DNA from: Vulcanimicrobiota bacterium
GTDB taxonomy: Bacteria; Pseudomonadota; Gammaproteobacteria; Xanthomonadales; Rhodanobacteraceae
Reading direction: 5' to 3'
Assembly (NCBI GenBank): GCA_903970555.1
Contig: CAJCJD010000244.1
Span: 26,225 to 90,224, forward strand
DNA length: 64,000 nt
The notes below the pieces were generated by a model, which worked only from the letters and a program-made list of their open reading frames with translations, ran no database searches and was not told the origin of the DNA. A program made the position numbers and the translations under genes. Below are positions 16,880 through 25,810 of this stretch, piece after piece. The stretch's first letter is position 1, and each line of letters starts with the position of its first letter.

Positions 16880-18163
16880 TTACAGCCGCCCGTCGACCTG
16901 TTCTTTCGGCAACACGCCTTTGATGTCGTAGACGACGCCATTGGACATAGTCAGTGCGCGCGTGTCGTAAGCGCCACCGGGTTTGAATTGCTCATGCGCC
17001 ACCGCGAGTACTACGGCGGCATAGCTGTTTGCGGTTTCGACACGTGGCAACAAGGCAACGCCATAACTTTTGTGCGCTTCCTCGGCGTCGGCCCACGGGT
17101 CGTGCACGTCGACCGATGCGCCATAGCTTTCCAGTTCGCGCACGAGATCGACGACGCGCGTGTTGCGCAGATCGGGGCAGTTTTCCTTGAAGGTGAGGCC
17201 CAGCACCAGCACGCGGCTGCCGCGAATCGCATGGCCTTGGCCGACCATCAGCTTGATCACTTCGCTGGCTACATGTTGGCCCATCGCATCGTTGATGCGG
17301 CGGCAGGCGAGCAGGATATCCGGGTAATAACCGGTCGATTGCGCTTTCTGGATCAGGTAGTACGGATCGACACCGATGCAATGTCCGCCGACGAGTCCCG
17401 GTTGGAATGGCAGGAAATTCCACTTGGTACCGGCGGCAGCGAGCACGTCCTGCGTGTCGATGCCCAGACGATGGAAGATCAACGCAAATTCGTTGATCAA
17501 CGCAATGTTGGCGTCACGCTGCGTGTTCTCGATCACCTTGGCCGCTTCGGCCACTTTAAGGGTGGGCGCTTTGTGCGTGCCGGCGGTGATGATGCGTGCG
17601 TACAACGCGTCGACGAAATCCGCCGCCTCCGGCGTGGAGCCGGAGGTGATTTTCGGAATCGTGGTGAGTCGGCGCTGCTTGTCGCCGGGATTGATGCGTT
17701 CGGGGCTGTAGCCCACAGTGAAATCGACATTGAAGCGAAAGCCTGAGGCGCGCTCCAACTCGGGCACGCAAATTTCTTCGGTCGCGCCCGGATAGACGGT
17801 GGATTCGTAAATCACCACATCGCCGTTGCGCAGCACACCGCCCACCATCTGGCTGGCGCGGATGAGCGGCGTGAAGTCGGGTCGTTTGTGCTCATCCACC
17901 GGCGTAGGCACCGTGATGATGAAGACATTGCGATCCCGCAGTGCATCGACATCCGTCGTGAAACGCAGATGCTGCGCAGCGACCAGTTCATCAGCGGATG
18001 TTTCCTGATTGCTATCGGCGCCACCACGCAAGGCATCCACGCGCATCGCATCGATGTCGTAGCCGAGCGTGTCGAACAAGCGGCCGAATTCCACCGCGAG
18101 CGGCAAGCCGACATAGCCGAGTCCGATGACCGCAAGACGCAGGTCGCTTGGAAGTGTTGTCAC
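16880..18163 (-). CDS. tviB: UDP-sugar 6-dehydrogenase (TviB/WbpA-type nucleotide-sugar dehydrogenase)
   Basis: The enzyme oxidises C6 of a UDP-N-acetylhexosamine to the uronic acid with two NAD+, supplying acidic sugars for surface polysaccharide. The 427-residue protein has the NAD-binding GLGYVGLPLAVEFGR (residues 14-28), TVPTPVDEHKRPDFTPL, YESTVYPGATEE, the central-domain YSPERINPGDK, and the catalytic Cys in GLVGGHCIGVDPYYL. The C-terminal UDP-binding domain contains LGLTFKENCPDLRNTR. YSPERINPGDK and TFKENCPDLRNTR are typical of TviB/VipA and WbpO-like enzymes and not of UDP-glucose dehydrogenase. It stands alone, with no glycan cluster. It lies 45 nt downstream of the transporter gene and could share its transcript. 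Confidence 0.88.
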   Translation of the reverse strand: MTTLPSDLRLAVIGLGYVGLPLAVEFGRLFDTLGYDIDAMRVDALRGGADSNQETSADELVAAQHLRFTTDVDALRDRNVFIITVPTPVDEHKRPDFTPLIRASQMVGGVLRNGDVVIYESTVYPGATEEICVPELERASGFRFNVDFTVGYSPERINPGDKQRRLTTIPKITSGSTPEAADFVDALYARIITAGTHKAPTLKVAEAAKVIENTQRDANIALINEFALIFHRLGIDTQDVLAAAGTKWNFLPFQPGLVGGHCIGVDPYYLIQKAQSTGYYPDILLACRRINDAMGQHVASEVIKLMVGQGHAIRGSRVLVLGLTFKENCPDLRNTRVVDLVRELESYGASVDVHDPWADAEEAHKSYGVALLPRVETANSYAAVVLAVAHEQFKPGGAYDTRALTMSNGVVYDIKGVLPKEQVDGRL

Positions 18164-18208
18164 GTATGTCTCGCTCAGATGGGCAGGCGGTCAGGGGAAC
18201 GTCGAGTT

Positions 18209-20050
18209 TCAGCGAAACATCAAGTTGATGGCAACCAAAGTGATCACCAACACGATGATCGTCAGCGGCACGCCAGCGCGCAGAAAATCCCTGCTGCTGT
18301 AATCGCCGGGGCCGGTCACCATCATCAGGGCAGGATGCCCCGAGCTCAACAGGAAGGTGTTGGACGAAGATACGGCGACAATCAGCGCATAGGCCGACGG
18401 ATTGCCGCCGGTAGCGACCGCCACGCTGATTGCAACCGGCACCATCATCACCGTCGCGCCGACGTTCGACATCACTTGCGAGAACATCAAGGTGAGAATC
18501 GCCAGCGACGTCTGCAAGATCCATGGCGACGCGCGTCCGAGGTGCAGCAAGACTTCCTGCGCGAGCCACGCGGCGGTGCCGGTGGAGTCCATCGACCAAC
18601 CAAGCGGAATCAGGCAAGCGGTGACGAAGATCGTCTTCCAGTTCACCGCCTTATACGCCTCGTCCATATTCAAAACGCCGCTCAGCAGCATACCGATGGC
18701 ACCAGTCATCATCGCCACCGAAAGGTCGAGGTTGGTGAACAACGCCAATCCCTTCGCCAGCAGGAAGAACCCCACGGCTTGCCAGATCTTGTTGGGGCGT
18801 TGTTCCTCGCGCGGGATATCGGTGATGACGACGAGGTCTTTGTCTTCGGAGACTTCCTGCAAGGCTTTCCAACTGGAATGCAGCACTAGCGTGTCGCCCG
18901 TGCGCAGGCTGACCGAACGCAGGTCGTCGCGATAAACATGATCGCCGCGCGTCACGGCGAGTACCGAAATGCCGTAACGCTTGCGCAGACGCAGTTCACC
19001 CACCGATTGCTTGAGGAAGCGCGAACTCGGCGGAATCACCGCTTCGGAAATACCAGCGCGCGTCGGGTTGAACAATTCGCCCAACTGGCGCATGCGTGGC
19101 GACAGCTTGCAAAGTTGATTATTGGCGAAGCGATTGAGTTCCTCGCGCGGCCCCAGCACGCCGAGAATCGAGCCGACCCAGATCACCTGATCGGCCGGTG
19201 GCGCCATGCGTGCTTCGTTGCCGCTTTTAATGGCCAGGATCAACGGCGCGCCGTGCAACTGCTCCACCTCGCCGATGCTCATACCTACCAGTGGGCTTTC
19301 GGCGGTTACCGTGAGTTCGGCAGTCTCGCCGACGATGCCGTAGGTTTCGGCAAAGTAGCTTTCGGTACGGCCTGGGGTGACTTTTTGGCGCTCATCTTCG
19401 CGCTCGGGAAGCAGCTTGTTGGTGAACAGATAGAAGAACAGGATGCCGGCGATCGCCAAGGCGAGACCGACAGGCGTCACGCTGAACAAGCCGAACTTGG
19501 GCACCGTCTGCGCGCCCGGTGGCAGGTTGGCGTTGGCGCTGGCGATCAGGTCGTTGAGCACGATCAGCGGCGAGTTCGCGATCAGCGTGGTGTTGGTGGC
19601 GGTGAGGATGCAGAACGCCATCGGCAACAGTAGCCGCGAGATCGGTACGCCGGTGCGGGCGGAAAGTCGGCTGGTCACGGGGATCATCAATGCGGCCAGC
19701 GCCTGGCTGGGAATCACCGCGCTGAACAGGCTGGTGACGGCATTGATGACCACGCCCAAGCGCGACTCCTTGCCGCGCGCCATGCGCATCACGAATTGTG
19801 CGGTAAGAGCGAGCACGCCGGCGCGATCGAGCCCCGCGCCCATGATCATGATCGCGATGATGGCGATCACGGCGTTACCGGCAAAGCCATTGAATACCCG
19901 GTCTGAGGGAATCAGGCCGGTCAGGCCGATGACCACCACCACCAGCAGCGCCACCATGTCGGCGCGGATCCACTCAAGTACCAGCATGAGCATGGTGAAA
20001 CACACCAGCCCAAGTACCAGGATCATTTCCGGGGTGAGGGTTAACGCCAC
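18209..20050 (-). CDS. SLC13-family permease with two TrkA-C domains
   Basis: An inner-membrane transporter of the divalent anion:Na+ symporter superfamily, with about 11 TM helices in two halves. Between them (about residues 205-410) sit two regulatory RCK-C/TrkA-C domains, visible as SPLVGMSIGEVEQLHGAPLILAIKSG and SRFLKQSVGELRLRKRYGISVLAV. Family features include SNVGATVMMVPVAISVA and the paired VIPSQALAALMIPVTSRLS helix-hairpin. The GTG at 20050 (613 residues) is preferred to a TTG at 20080: homology starts about there and AGGGA lies 10 nt upstream. Substrates in this group include sulfate, citrate and C4-dicarboxylates; which applies cannot be read from sequence. Confidence 0.85.
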   Translation of the reverse strand: MALTLTPEMILVLGLVCFTMLMLVLEWIRADMVALLVVVVIGLTGLIPSDRVFNGFAGNAVIAIIAIMIMGAGLDRAGVLALTAQFVMRMARGKESRLGVVINAVTSLFSAVIPSQALAALMIPVTSRLSARTGVPISRLLLPMAFCILTATNTTLIANSPLIVLNDLIASANANLPPGAQTVPKFGLFSVTPVGLALAIAGILFFYLFTNKLLPEREDERQKVTPGRTESYFAETYGIVGETAELTVTAESPLVGMSIGEVEQLHGAPLILAIKSGNEARMAPPADQVIWVGSILGVLGPREELNRFANNQLCKLSPRMRQLGELFNPTRAGISEAVIPPSSRFLKQSVGELRLRKRYGISVLAVTRGDHVYRDDLRSVSLRTGDTLVLHSSWKALQEVSEDKDLVVITDIPREEQRPNKIWQAVGFFLLAKGLALFTNLDLSVAMMTGAIGMLLSGVLNMDEAYKAVNWKTIFVTACLIPLGWSMDSTGTAAWLAQEVLLHLGRASPWILQTSLAILTLMFSQVMSNVGATVMMVPVAISVAVATGGNPSAYALIVAVSSSNTFLLSSGHPALMMVTGPGDYSSRDFLRAGVPLTIIVLVITLVAINLMFR

Positions 20051-20221
20051 TATGGGACGTCCCTGACGGGCGTTAGGCAAGACTCGGTGCGGATGGGCAG
20101 CGTTTGCTTCACGCGATGACTCGTCCCTGTTTGACGCAGAAGTATAAGCGTCTGCGCGGGCGGGCTGGTGAACCGTTGCCGCATTGCGGGCGAGTTGTCA
20201 GCCGGTGCTGGGCGCTTTTGC

Positions 20222-20251
20222 TCGTCATCCCGGCGCAGGCCGGGATGACGA
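20222..20251. repeat. REP-like palindromic element
   Basis: Perfect 13-bp arms (20222-20234 and 20239-20251) surround a GCAG loop. The core CGTCATCCCGGC / GCCGGGATGACG is a widely dispersed intergenic palindrome in proteobacterial genomes, from general knowledge. It is seen once in this window, between trmB and the SLC13 gene, and could serve as an mRNA 3' stabiliser for trmB. Confidence 0.75.
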
Positions 20252-20291
20252 AGATGAAGGCGTGAGGTGCTTTAGCTGCAGGCGCAATAGG

Positions 20292-20996
20292 TCAGCGCTT
20301 GCGGTAAAGCAAATCCCACACGCCGTGCCCGAGCTTCAGGCCACGCCGCTCAAAATGCGTTTCGATGCGCCACTCGGGCTTTTCCGCGTACTGTCCCGGG
20401 CCTAACGCATTGCGCCAATCTGGAGCGGCTTCCATCACCTCCAGCATGTGCTGGGCATAAGGCTCCCAATCGGTAGCCAGGTGCAACAGGCCATCAGACG
20501 CCATGCGTGTGGCGAGCAGGGCGACGAACTCGGGCTGGATGATGCGGCGCTTGTTATGCCGCTTCTTGTGCCAGGGATCGGGGAACCAGATGCGCGCCTC
20601 GGCCAGCGTGCCGGGAGGGATTTCCTGCTCCAGAACCTCGACCGCATCGTGTTTGTAAAGCCGCACATTGGCGGCATCGCGCGCGGCCAGGGCATTCATC
20701 AGCCGGCCCACGCCAGGGCCGTGTACTTCGACGCCAAGATAGTCGCGGGCTAGGTCATGCTCGCTGGCCCAGGCCAGCGCCTCGCCATTGCCGAAGCCGA
20801 TTTCCAGCACGCGCGGAGCATGGCGGCCGAAGCGTGCGTCGAAATCTTGCGCGGTGCCGGTGTAATCGATGCCGAAGCGGGCCCAGTGCGTTTCGAAGGC
20901 GCGTTGCTGGGCGGGCGTCATGCGACCTTCCCGCAGCACGAAGCTGCGGATGCGGCGCATGTACTCGGGCGCGTCGTGGTCGGCGCGGTCGCTCAT
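20292..20996 (-). CDS. trmB: tRNA (guanine-N7-)-methyltransferase TrmB
   Basis: TrmB methylates G46 in the variable loop of tRNAs using S-adenosylmethionine. The 234-residue product has the SAM site [14 protein letters not shown] (about residues 63-76), the acidic residue in [10 protein letters not shown], the catalytic [13 protein letters not shown] motif (about residues 140-152) and the C-terminal [14 protein letters not shown]. The ATG overlaps the thiG stop by one base (TGATG), so it is translationally coupled with thiG. Confidence 0.96.
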   Translation of the reverse strand: MSDRADHDAPEYMRRIRSFVLREGRMTPAQQRAFETHWARFGIDYTGTAQDFDARFGRHAPRVLEIGFGNGEALAWASEHDLARDYLGVEVHGPGVGRLMNALAARDAANVRLYKHDAVEVLEQEIPPGTLAEARIWFPDPWHKKRHNKRRIIQPEFVALLATRMASDGLLHLATDWEPYAQHMLEVMEAAPDWRNALGPGQYAEKPEWRIETHFERRGLKLGHGVWDLLYRKR

Positions 20997-21796
20997 CAGC
21001 CGATGGTGCCGTCGATCGGGCTCGACGCCGACGCAAAGCGCTTGCGTGGAATGCGGCCAGCGCGGAAAGCGGCGCGGCCGGCTTCGATGGCCAACTTCAT
21101 CGCATGCGCCATCAGGATAGGGTCCTTGGCGCAGGCGATGGCCGTGTTCATCAGCACGCCGTCGCAGCCCAGCTCCATCGCAATCGCCGCGTCCGAAGCG
21201 GTGCCCACACCGGCGTCGACGATGACCGGCACCTTGGCGTTTTCGACGATTTCCAGCAGGTTGTAGCGGTTCTGGATACCCAGGCCCGAGCCGATCGGCG
21301 CGGCCAGGGGCATCACGGCGACGCAGCCGATGGCTTCCAGCTTGCGGGCGAGGATCGGATCGTCGCTGGTGTAGACCATCACGTCGAAGCCATCGGCGAC
21401 CAGCAGTTCGGCGGCTTTGAGTGTTTCCACCACATCCGGATAGAGCGTGCGTTCGTCACCAAGCACTTCGAGCTTCACCAGCTTGTGGCCGTCCAGCAGC
21501 TCGCGCGCCAGCTTGCACGTGCGCACAGCATCGACCGCGTTGTAACAGCCGGCGGTGTTGGGCAGCAGGGTGAATTCATTGGGCGGCAATGCATCGAGCA
21601 GGTTGGGCGCGTTGGGATCCTGGCCGAAGTTCACGCGACGGATCGCCGCGGTGACGATCTGCGCACCGGCCGCCTGGGTGGCGCGACGGGTCTCGTCCAG
21701 ATCCTTGTATTTGCCGGTGCCGGTTATCAGGCGGGAACCGTAGCTCTTTCCAGCGATGATGAGGGGATCGGTCGTATCGGGCGTCTTGATATTCAT
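20996..21796 (-). CDS. thiG: Thiazole synthase ThiG
   Basis: ThiG builds the thiazole ring of thiamine from deoxyxylulose phosphate, dehydroglycine and ThiS thiocarboxylate. From ATG 21796 it gives 266 residues with an (alpha/beta)8 barrel: [19 protein letters not shown] at the start, TVAIRRVNF-like AAIRRVNF, the Schiff-base lysine in [10 protein letters not shown], and the phosphate-binding loops [12 protein letters not shown] and [12 protein letters not shown]. An alternative ATG at 21814 adds six residues; neither has a strong ribosome site. It lies between thiS and trmB in one operon. No TPP riboswitch is visible upstream. Confidence 0.96.
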   Translation of the reverse strand: MNIKTPDTTDPLIIAGKSYGSRLITGTGKYKDLDETRRATQAAGAQIVTAAIRRVNFGQDPNAPNLLDALPPNEFTLLPNTAGCYNAVDAVRTCKLARELLDGHKLVKLEVLGDERTLYPDVVETLKAAELLVADGFDVMVYTSDDPILARKLEAIGCVAVMPLAAPIGSGLGIQNRYNLLEIVENAKVPVIVDAGVGTASDAAIAMELGCDGVLMNTAIACAKDPILMAHAMKLAIEAGRAAFRAGRIPRKRFASASSPIDGTIG

Positions 21797-21856
21797 GGGG
21801 ATTTGAGTCGGCATGCGGGGCGCTGGGCGCGGGGAAGGCAAACGTGGCGCGACGGA

Positions 21857-22057
21857 TCAGCCGCCGCCAATGGCGTGAACAATCTCCACCCGATCGCCCT
21901 CGCGCAACGCATAGGCGTCGTGCTGGCTGCGCGGCACGATTTCCTGATTGATCTCGACCGCGACGCGGCGGCCGGCGTAACCGGCTTCGTGGAGTAATTG
22001 GGTAACGGTGGCGGCTTGCCCGCACTCGCGCGGACTGCCATTGAGCGTGATCTGCAT
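21857..22057 (-). CDS. thiS: Sulfur carrier protein ThiS
   Basis: A 66-residue ubiquitin-like sulfur carrier for thiazole synthesis. It begins MQITLNGSPREC and ends EIVHAIGGG; the C-terminal Gly-Gly is the site of adenylation and thiocarboxylation. VAVEINQEIVPRSQHDAYALREGDRVEIV is the standard central fold. It is the first gene of thiS-thiG-trmB, with 60 nt before thiG. A longer open frame upstream of this ATG is not coding. Confidence 0.94.
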   Translation of the reverse strand: MQITLNGSPRECGQAATVTQLLHEAGYAGRRVAVEINQEIVPRSQHDAYALREGDRVEIVHAIGGG

Positions 22058-22074
22058 CCGCCCATTGTAACGGC

Positions 22075-22101
22075 ACCGGCCCGGCGGTTGGCCGGGCCGG
22101 T
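22075..22101 (-). terminator. 11-bp hairpin downstream of the DUF6600 gene
   Basis: ACCGGCCCGGC (22075-22085) and GCCGGGCCGGT (22091-22101) are perfectly paired around the loop GGTTG. It starts 9 nt after the stop of the minus-strand gene at 22110 and ends that transcript ahead of thiS. No U-tract is present. Confidence 0.6.
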
Positions 22102-22109
22102 GAAGGCGA

Positions 22110-24041
22110 TCAGTGCTGATTGTTCTCGCTGTGGGCCGGTGGCGCGCTGGCGTGCGGCTTCGGTGCGTTTTGTGGATGGGCCTGCTGTTCCTGGCGGCCC
22201 TGCTGCTGTTCGGGGCGCACATATTGCTGCTGCGGAGGTGGCTCATACGACGGATTGGGCTCCATTCGCCGTTCCTCCGGCACGTACTCGTGCGAGCGTT
22301 GCGCCGCGTCGAAACGTTGTTGTTCGCCATTGTCTTGCGGCTGCGCATAAGGCTGAGATGGCGCATATCGCGGCGTCTGCGGCACCTGTCGTACCTGCTG
22401 TGCCGGCTCAAAATGTGGAACCTGCGGCAACGTGGCGGGGCGCGAAGTGGCTTGCGTCTGCACCGGCGTTATCGGACGCGAGAAATTCTCCGGCGCGGCC
22501 GTGTTTACCGGAGCCGGACGAACACCCAGTACCCGAACATTGGATGCCGGCGCCCCGGATCGGAACGCCGCCGTGGCGAAGGTTGCCGCCGCTGGCTTGC
22601 CGACCGCTACCACCTGTCGATTGAAACCGGCCGAAGGCAAAGGCCGTGCGTTGACGAGCCTCGGTTGGCCGAAGCTCGCCGACGACGGACGTTGCATGGC
22701 GCCTGGAGCGATCACCGATGCGGTGTCCATCTGCTGCGGGCTCATATGCACCTGGCTGGTTTGCACGCTCCGGGCGCCGGCAAACGCCTCCGCGGAGACT
22801 GCCGTAAAAGCATGCGGCGCGGTGCGGTTGGCGTAGGTGATATTCGGTGCTGGGCGACCGCTTTGATAAAAACCGTATTGGCTGTGGATGTTGTTGATCA
22901 GTGTGCCTCGGTCATAGCCGCGTCCGATCGCGATATTGGTGACATTGACGCCGTTGTAGTAGTTGCGCGATGCGCGGTACCACGGGTTGTAGACTTCATG
23001 CGGACCGAGCGGGAACCAGCCGACTGGGCCGCCAGCGCGCATGCCGACAAAGGCAACCAGCGCCGGCGCGTAGATCGGGCGTACGCGTGGCGATCCGGGT
23101 ATCCATCCCCACGCGCCGCGGATAAAGGCCCACCGGCCGTAGTGATAAGGCGCAAAGCCCCAGGGCAGGTTGTCTACCCACGTCCAGCCCCACGGCGCGA
23201 TCCACACCCAGTGGCCGAAACGGTAAGGCGCCCACCCAAAACCCACATAAGTCGGATACCACACGGCGCCATAGTCGTCGTCGGTCTGCCAGTTGCCGTA
23301 TTGGTTCAGATCCTGTGCGCCTACCATGTCGTCGGAGACATATTCGGCCTGCGCGCCGTTACCGTACTGGGCATCGCGGCCGCTGCACCAGGCATCGAAC
23401 GCATCGCCGCCATTGATCTCGTTGACGGTAACGTTGTTCAGCGTGGAATCGGCGAACTGATAGCTGCGCCCGTTGTAGACATCGCGTTGTGCGTTGTTTT
23501 CGCCATAGACCACGCCTGCGCCGCTGAACGCCGTGACCGTGGTCGAGGCGCCGTTGCCGTCAACGTCCACGCGGAAAGTACCCGGTTGATCGATCACCAG
23601 GGCCAGGGTCGGCGTATCAACTTCGTAGCTCGAACCCTGATCGAGATTGCGCACGGTGATGTTCAACGTGCCCTGCGTCAGTTCAAACTGGCCGATCTGC
23701 TCGTTGAGATTGAGCACGCCGATATCGCTCTGGCCGTTGATGCGCAGCGCGGCGTTGCCAAGATCCAGCTCGGCCCGCGCATCCGGGCCGCCAGAGAGCT
23801 TGTCGCCATTGGTCAAAGGGCGGTTGACATCAGCGGCGCTCCAGTTGGTGCTGCCAGCCGGCATCAGGCCCAGGTCACCGGTCGCGTAGGAGAGCCGCGC
23901 CACGCGAGTGGGAGGGTCGCCCGCGCCGGGTTGACCATCGTCGGATTGGGCATTGACGATGCCGGTGCAAATCAGCAGCAGCGCGGCAAGCACAATGGTC
24001 CAGCCGCGCGACCGTGAGCTTGCGGAATTCGGCACTCGCAT
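22110..24041 (-). CDS. Secreted FecR-domain/DUF6600 protein with Pro/Gln-rich tail
   Basis: A 643-residue exported protein of unknown function. The ATG at 24041 follows AAGGAG, and the signal peptide runs to about residue 33 (VLAALLLICTGIVNA). Residues about 50-200 form a FecR-like beta domain (RVARLSYATGDLGLMPAG ... DTPTLALVIDQPGTFRVDVD). A Trp/Tyr/Pro-rich region follows (about 240-340: WYPTYVGFGWAPYRFGHWVWI, WGWTWVDNLPWGFAPYHYGRW), the pattern of the DUF6600 family. The C-terminal ~130 residues are low-complexity, rich in Pro, Gln and Ala. FecR-like and W-rich repeats suggest periplasmic or surface binding, perhaps to glycan, but this is inference. Confidence 0.85.
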   Translation of the reverse strand: MRVPNSASSRSRGWTIVLAALLLICTGIVNAQSDDGQPGAGDPPTRVARLSYATGDLGLMPAGSTNWSAADVNRPLTNGDKLSGGPDARAELDLGNAALRINGQSDIGVLNLNEQIGQFELTQGTLNITVRNLDQGSSYEVDTPTLALVIDQPGTFRVDVDGNGASTTVTAFSGAGVVYGENNAQRDVYNGRSYQFADSTLNNVTVNEINGGDAFDAWCSGRDAQYGNGAQAEYVSDDMVGAQDLNQYGNWQTDDDYGAVWYPTYVGFGWAPYRFGHWVWIAPWGWTWVDNLPWGFAPYHYGRWAFIRGAWGWIPGSPRVRPIYAPALVAFVGMRAGGPVGWFPLGPHEVYNPWYRASRNYYNGVNVTNIAIGRGYDRGTLINNIHSQYGFYQSGRPAPNITYANRTAPHAFTAVSAEAFAGARSVQTSQVHMSPQQMDTASVIAPGAMQRPSSASFGQPRLVNARPLPSAGFNRQVVAVGKPAAATFATAAFRSGAPASNVRVLGVRPAPVNTAAPENFSRPITPVQTQATSRPATLPQVPHFEPAQQVRQVPQTPRYAPSQPYAQPQDNGEQQRFDAAQRSHEYVPEERRMEPNPSYEPPPQQQYVRPEQQQGRQEQQAHPQNAPKPHASAPPAHSENNQH

Positions 24042-24262
24042 GGGGCTCTCCTTGTAGTGGCGCGCGATGCGGTCGCGCTTCCGGGGTGTCATGGATGGCG
24101 GACAGATTATGCGCACGGCCAGTAAGTGCGGACATCTGCCGCAAAGGTTTCCAGCGGCGGTGGTTCAGCGGGCCGCTACCTGCGGTTCACGCCGCGTTGC
24201 CATCCGTAAACAGCACTCAGGATTCCAAAAGCCGCAGGCGCCGGTTACCATCGCCGAACGTT
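24042..24262. other. Divergent intergenic region before the tRNA gene
   Basis: These 221 bases separate the DUF6600 gene (minus) from tRNA-Gly (plus). Promoters for both must lie here, but no clear -35/-10 pair stands out. No gene is seen. Confidence 0.4.
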
Positions 24263-24336
24263 GCGGGTGTAGCTCAATGGTAGAGCTGTAGCTTCCCAAG
24301 CTACTGACGAGGGTTCGATTCCCTTCACCCGCTCCA
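24263..24336 (+). tRNA. tRNA-Gly (anticodon CCC)
   Basis: A complete cloverleaf can be drawn by eye. The 7-bp acceptor stem GCGGGTG / CACCCGC is perfect. The D arm is TAGCTCAATGGTAGAGCT. The anticodon stem GTAGC / GCTAC closes the loop TTCCCAA, placing CCC at positions 34-36, so it reads GGG glycine codons. The T arm is GAGGGTTCGATTCCCTT. The discriminator is T and CCA is encoded. The rimB-like gene starts 80 nt downstream, so read-through from the tRNA promoter into it is possible. Confidence 0.97.
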
Positions 24337-24416
24337 GTCCCTGCTTGCAGGGGAAAATTGAATCACTTCCTCCGGTTCCCCACCGAGATCTTCCACACCC
24401 TACAGCGTGAGCTGAC

Positions 24417-24869
24417 ATGGCGGACATGATGACCCTCGGTTGGCGGGAGCGACTGGCATTGCCGCAGTTCGGCATCGCCACGCTTAAAGTCAAACTCGAT
24501 ACCGGCGCCCGCAGCAGTGCGCTGCATGTGGATGCGCTGGAAACATTCGAACGTGACGGCGAGACCTGGCTGCGCTTCATGGTCGGCCTTGGCAGGCGCT
24601 CCACGCGTCATATGCAATGCGAAGCAAAAGCTTTCGATCGGCGCGTGGTTGTCGATACCGGAGGTGGTCGCAGCGAACGCTGGTTTATCCGCACCGAGGT
24701 GATGCTTGCAGGCGAACGTTTCGAGGTTGACATGAATCTGACCGATCGCCGCCACATGCTGTTCCCTATGCTGTTGGGACGCACTGCCTTGATGGGACGC
24801 TTTACCGTCGATCCCGCCCTTTCCTACACCCTTCCACGCCCCGCGCACACGATGGTGGACAAACCATGA
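24417..24869 (+). CDS. rimB: RimB-like retropepsin-fold protease (ATP-dependent zinc protease family)
   Basis: A 150-residue protein of the family annotated as 'ATP-dependent zinc protease' (retropepsin-like). The hallmark [16 protein letters not shown], with the aspartyl-protease-like D-T-G at residues 28-30, lies in the N-terminal third. The C-terminal [23 protein letters not shown] is equally characteristic. In pseudomonads RimB is a protease acting with RimK on glutamylated ribosomal protein S6. Here the gene overlaps rimK by 4 nt (ATGA), supporting the same pairing. RimA, the small third partner, is not encoded between or beside them. Confidence 0.88.
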   Translation: MADMMTLGWRERLALPQFGIATLKVKLDTGARSSALHVDALETFERDGETWLRFMVGLGRRSTRHMQCEAKAFDRRVVVDTGGGRSERWFIRTEVMLAGERFEVDMNLTDRRHMLFPMLLGRTALMGRFTVDPALSYTLPRPAHTMVDKP

Positions 24870-25753
24870 AAATCGCCATCCTTTCGCGCAATACGCGTTT
24901 GTATTCCACCCAGCGCCTGGTGGAAGTGGCGCGCGAACGCGGCCATGTCGTGCGGGTGCTCGATCCGCTGCGCTGCTACGTGCGCATTGCGCCGGGTTCG
25001 GTGGAGATCCGTTACAAGGGCAAGGCACTGCACGATATCGATGCCGCGATTCCGCGCATCGGCACGTCCAGCACTTTCTACGGCACGGCCGTGCTGCGCC
25101 AGTTGGAAATGATGGGGGTCTATACCCCCAATTCTTCCGATGCCGTACTGCGCGCACGCGACAAATTGCGTTGCCTGCAGATTCTGGCCGCCAAAGGGCT
25201 GGATATGCCGGTAACTGTCTTTGGCGACAACCCGGACGACACCACCGACGTGCTGGAAATGCTGGGCGAGCCGCCGCACGTGATCAAACTCAACGAAGGC
25301 AGCCAAGGCACTGGCGTGGTGTTGGCGGAAAAGCGCAGCGCATCGCAGAGCGTGGTTGAAGCCTTCCGCGGCCTGTATGCCAACTTCCTGGTGCAGGAAT
25401 TCATCGCCGAAGCGAAAGGCAGCGATCTGCGCTGCTTCGTCGTCGGCGGTCAAGTGGTGGCAGCGATGCAACGCGACGCGGTGCCGGGCGAGTTCCGCGC
25501 CAACCTGCACCGTGGCGGCACTGCCGTGGCGGCAAAACTGACGATCGCAGAGAAACGCATCGCCGTAAGTGCCGCCGAGGCGCTAGGCCTGGGCATCGCT
25601 GGCGTGGATCTGCTGCGTTCGAAGCGTGGCCCGCTGGTGCTGGAGGTCAATGCCTCGCCGGGGCTGGAGGGTATCGAGGCGGCCTCGGGCGTGAATGTGT
25701 CCGAGAAAATCATCCGCCACCTTGAGAAGAATGCCGGCAAAAAGCCGCGTTAA
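24866..25753 (+). CDS. rimK: Ribosomal protein S6--L-glutamate ligase RimK
   Basis: RimK is an ATP-grasp ligase that adds glutamate residues to the C-terminus of ribosomal protein S6. The 295-residue product begins [20 protein letters not shown]. It has the N-terminal [25 protein letters not shown]-grasp [17 protein letters not shown] (about residues 136-152), [21 protein letters not shown] and the metal-binding [31 protein letters not shown]. The length matches E. coli RimK. The start overlaps the rimB stop. The TAA stop lies inside the left arm of a hairpin. Confidence 0.95.
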   Translation: MKIAILSRNTRLYSTQRLVEVARERGHVVRVLDPLRCYVRIAPGSVEIRYKGKALHDIDAAIPRIGTSSTFYGTAVLRQLEMMGVYTPNSSDAVLRARDKLRCLQILAAKGLDMPVTVFGDNPDDTTDVLEMLGEPPHVIKLNEGSQGTGVVLAEKRSASQSVVEAFRGLYANFLVQEFIAEAKGSDLRCFVVGGQVVAAMQRDAVPGEFRANLHRGGTAVAAKLTIAEKRIAVSAAEALGLGIAGVDLLRSKRGPLVLEVNASPGLEGIEAASGVNVSEKIIRHLEKNAGKKPR

Positions 25754-25776
25754 CCCGCCAGTGAGCGCGGGTTAAC
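25749..25776 (+). terminator. Hairpin overlapping the rimK stop codon
   Basis: GTTAACCCGC (25749-25758) and GCGGGTTAAC (25767-25776) are perfectly paired around an 8-base loop. The left arm contains the rimK TAA. No U-tract follows. Confidence 0.5.
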
Positions 25777-25798
25777 TGCCGCGTAACCCCCCCACGCC

Positions 25799-25804
25799 TA
25801 TAAA
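25799..25804 (+). promoter_or_regulatory. Candidate -10 box of a short RNA
   Basis: TATAAA lies 22 nt after the rimK hairpin, with a poor -35 (CTGCCG, 3 of 6 consensus bases) at 17 nt. Transcription would start near 25811 and meet the terminator at 25883-25928. Confidence 0.35.
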
Positions 25805-25810
25805 GGCACC

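Noticed and set aside
21797..22110. TPP riboswitch upstream of thiS-thiG
   Set aside because: No TPP-box consensus (CTGAGA or ACCTGAWC-type) is seen in the 52-nt gap before thiS; only a terminator hairpin is present.
22113..24017. 634-codon plus-strand open frame
   Set aside because: It is antisense to the DUF6600 gene, which has a signal peptide, ribosome site and recognisable domains. The plus-strand product is Arg-rich without domains.
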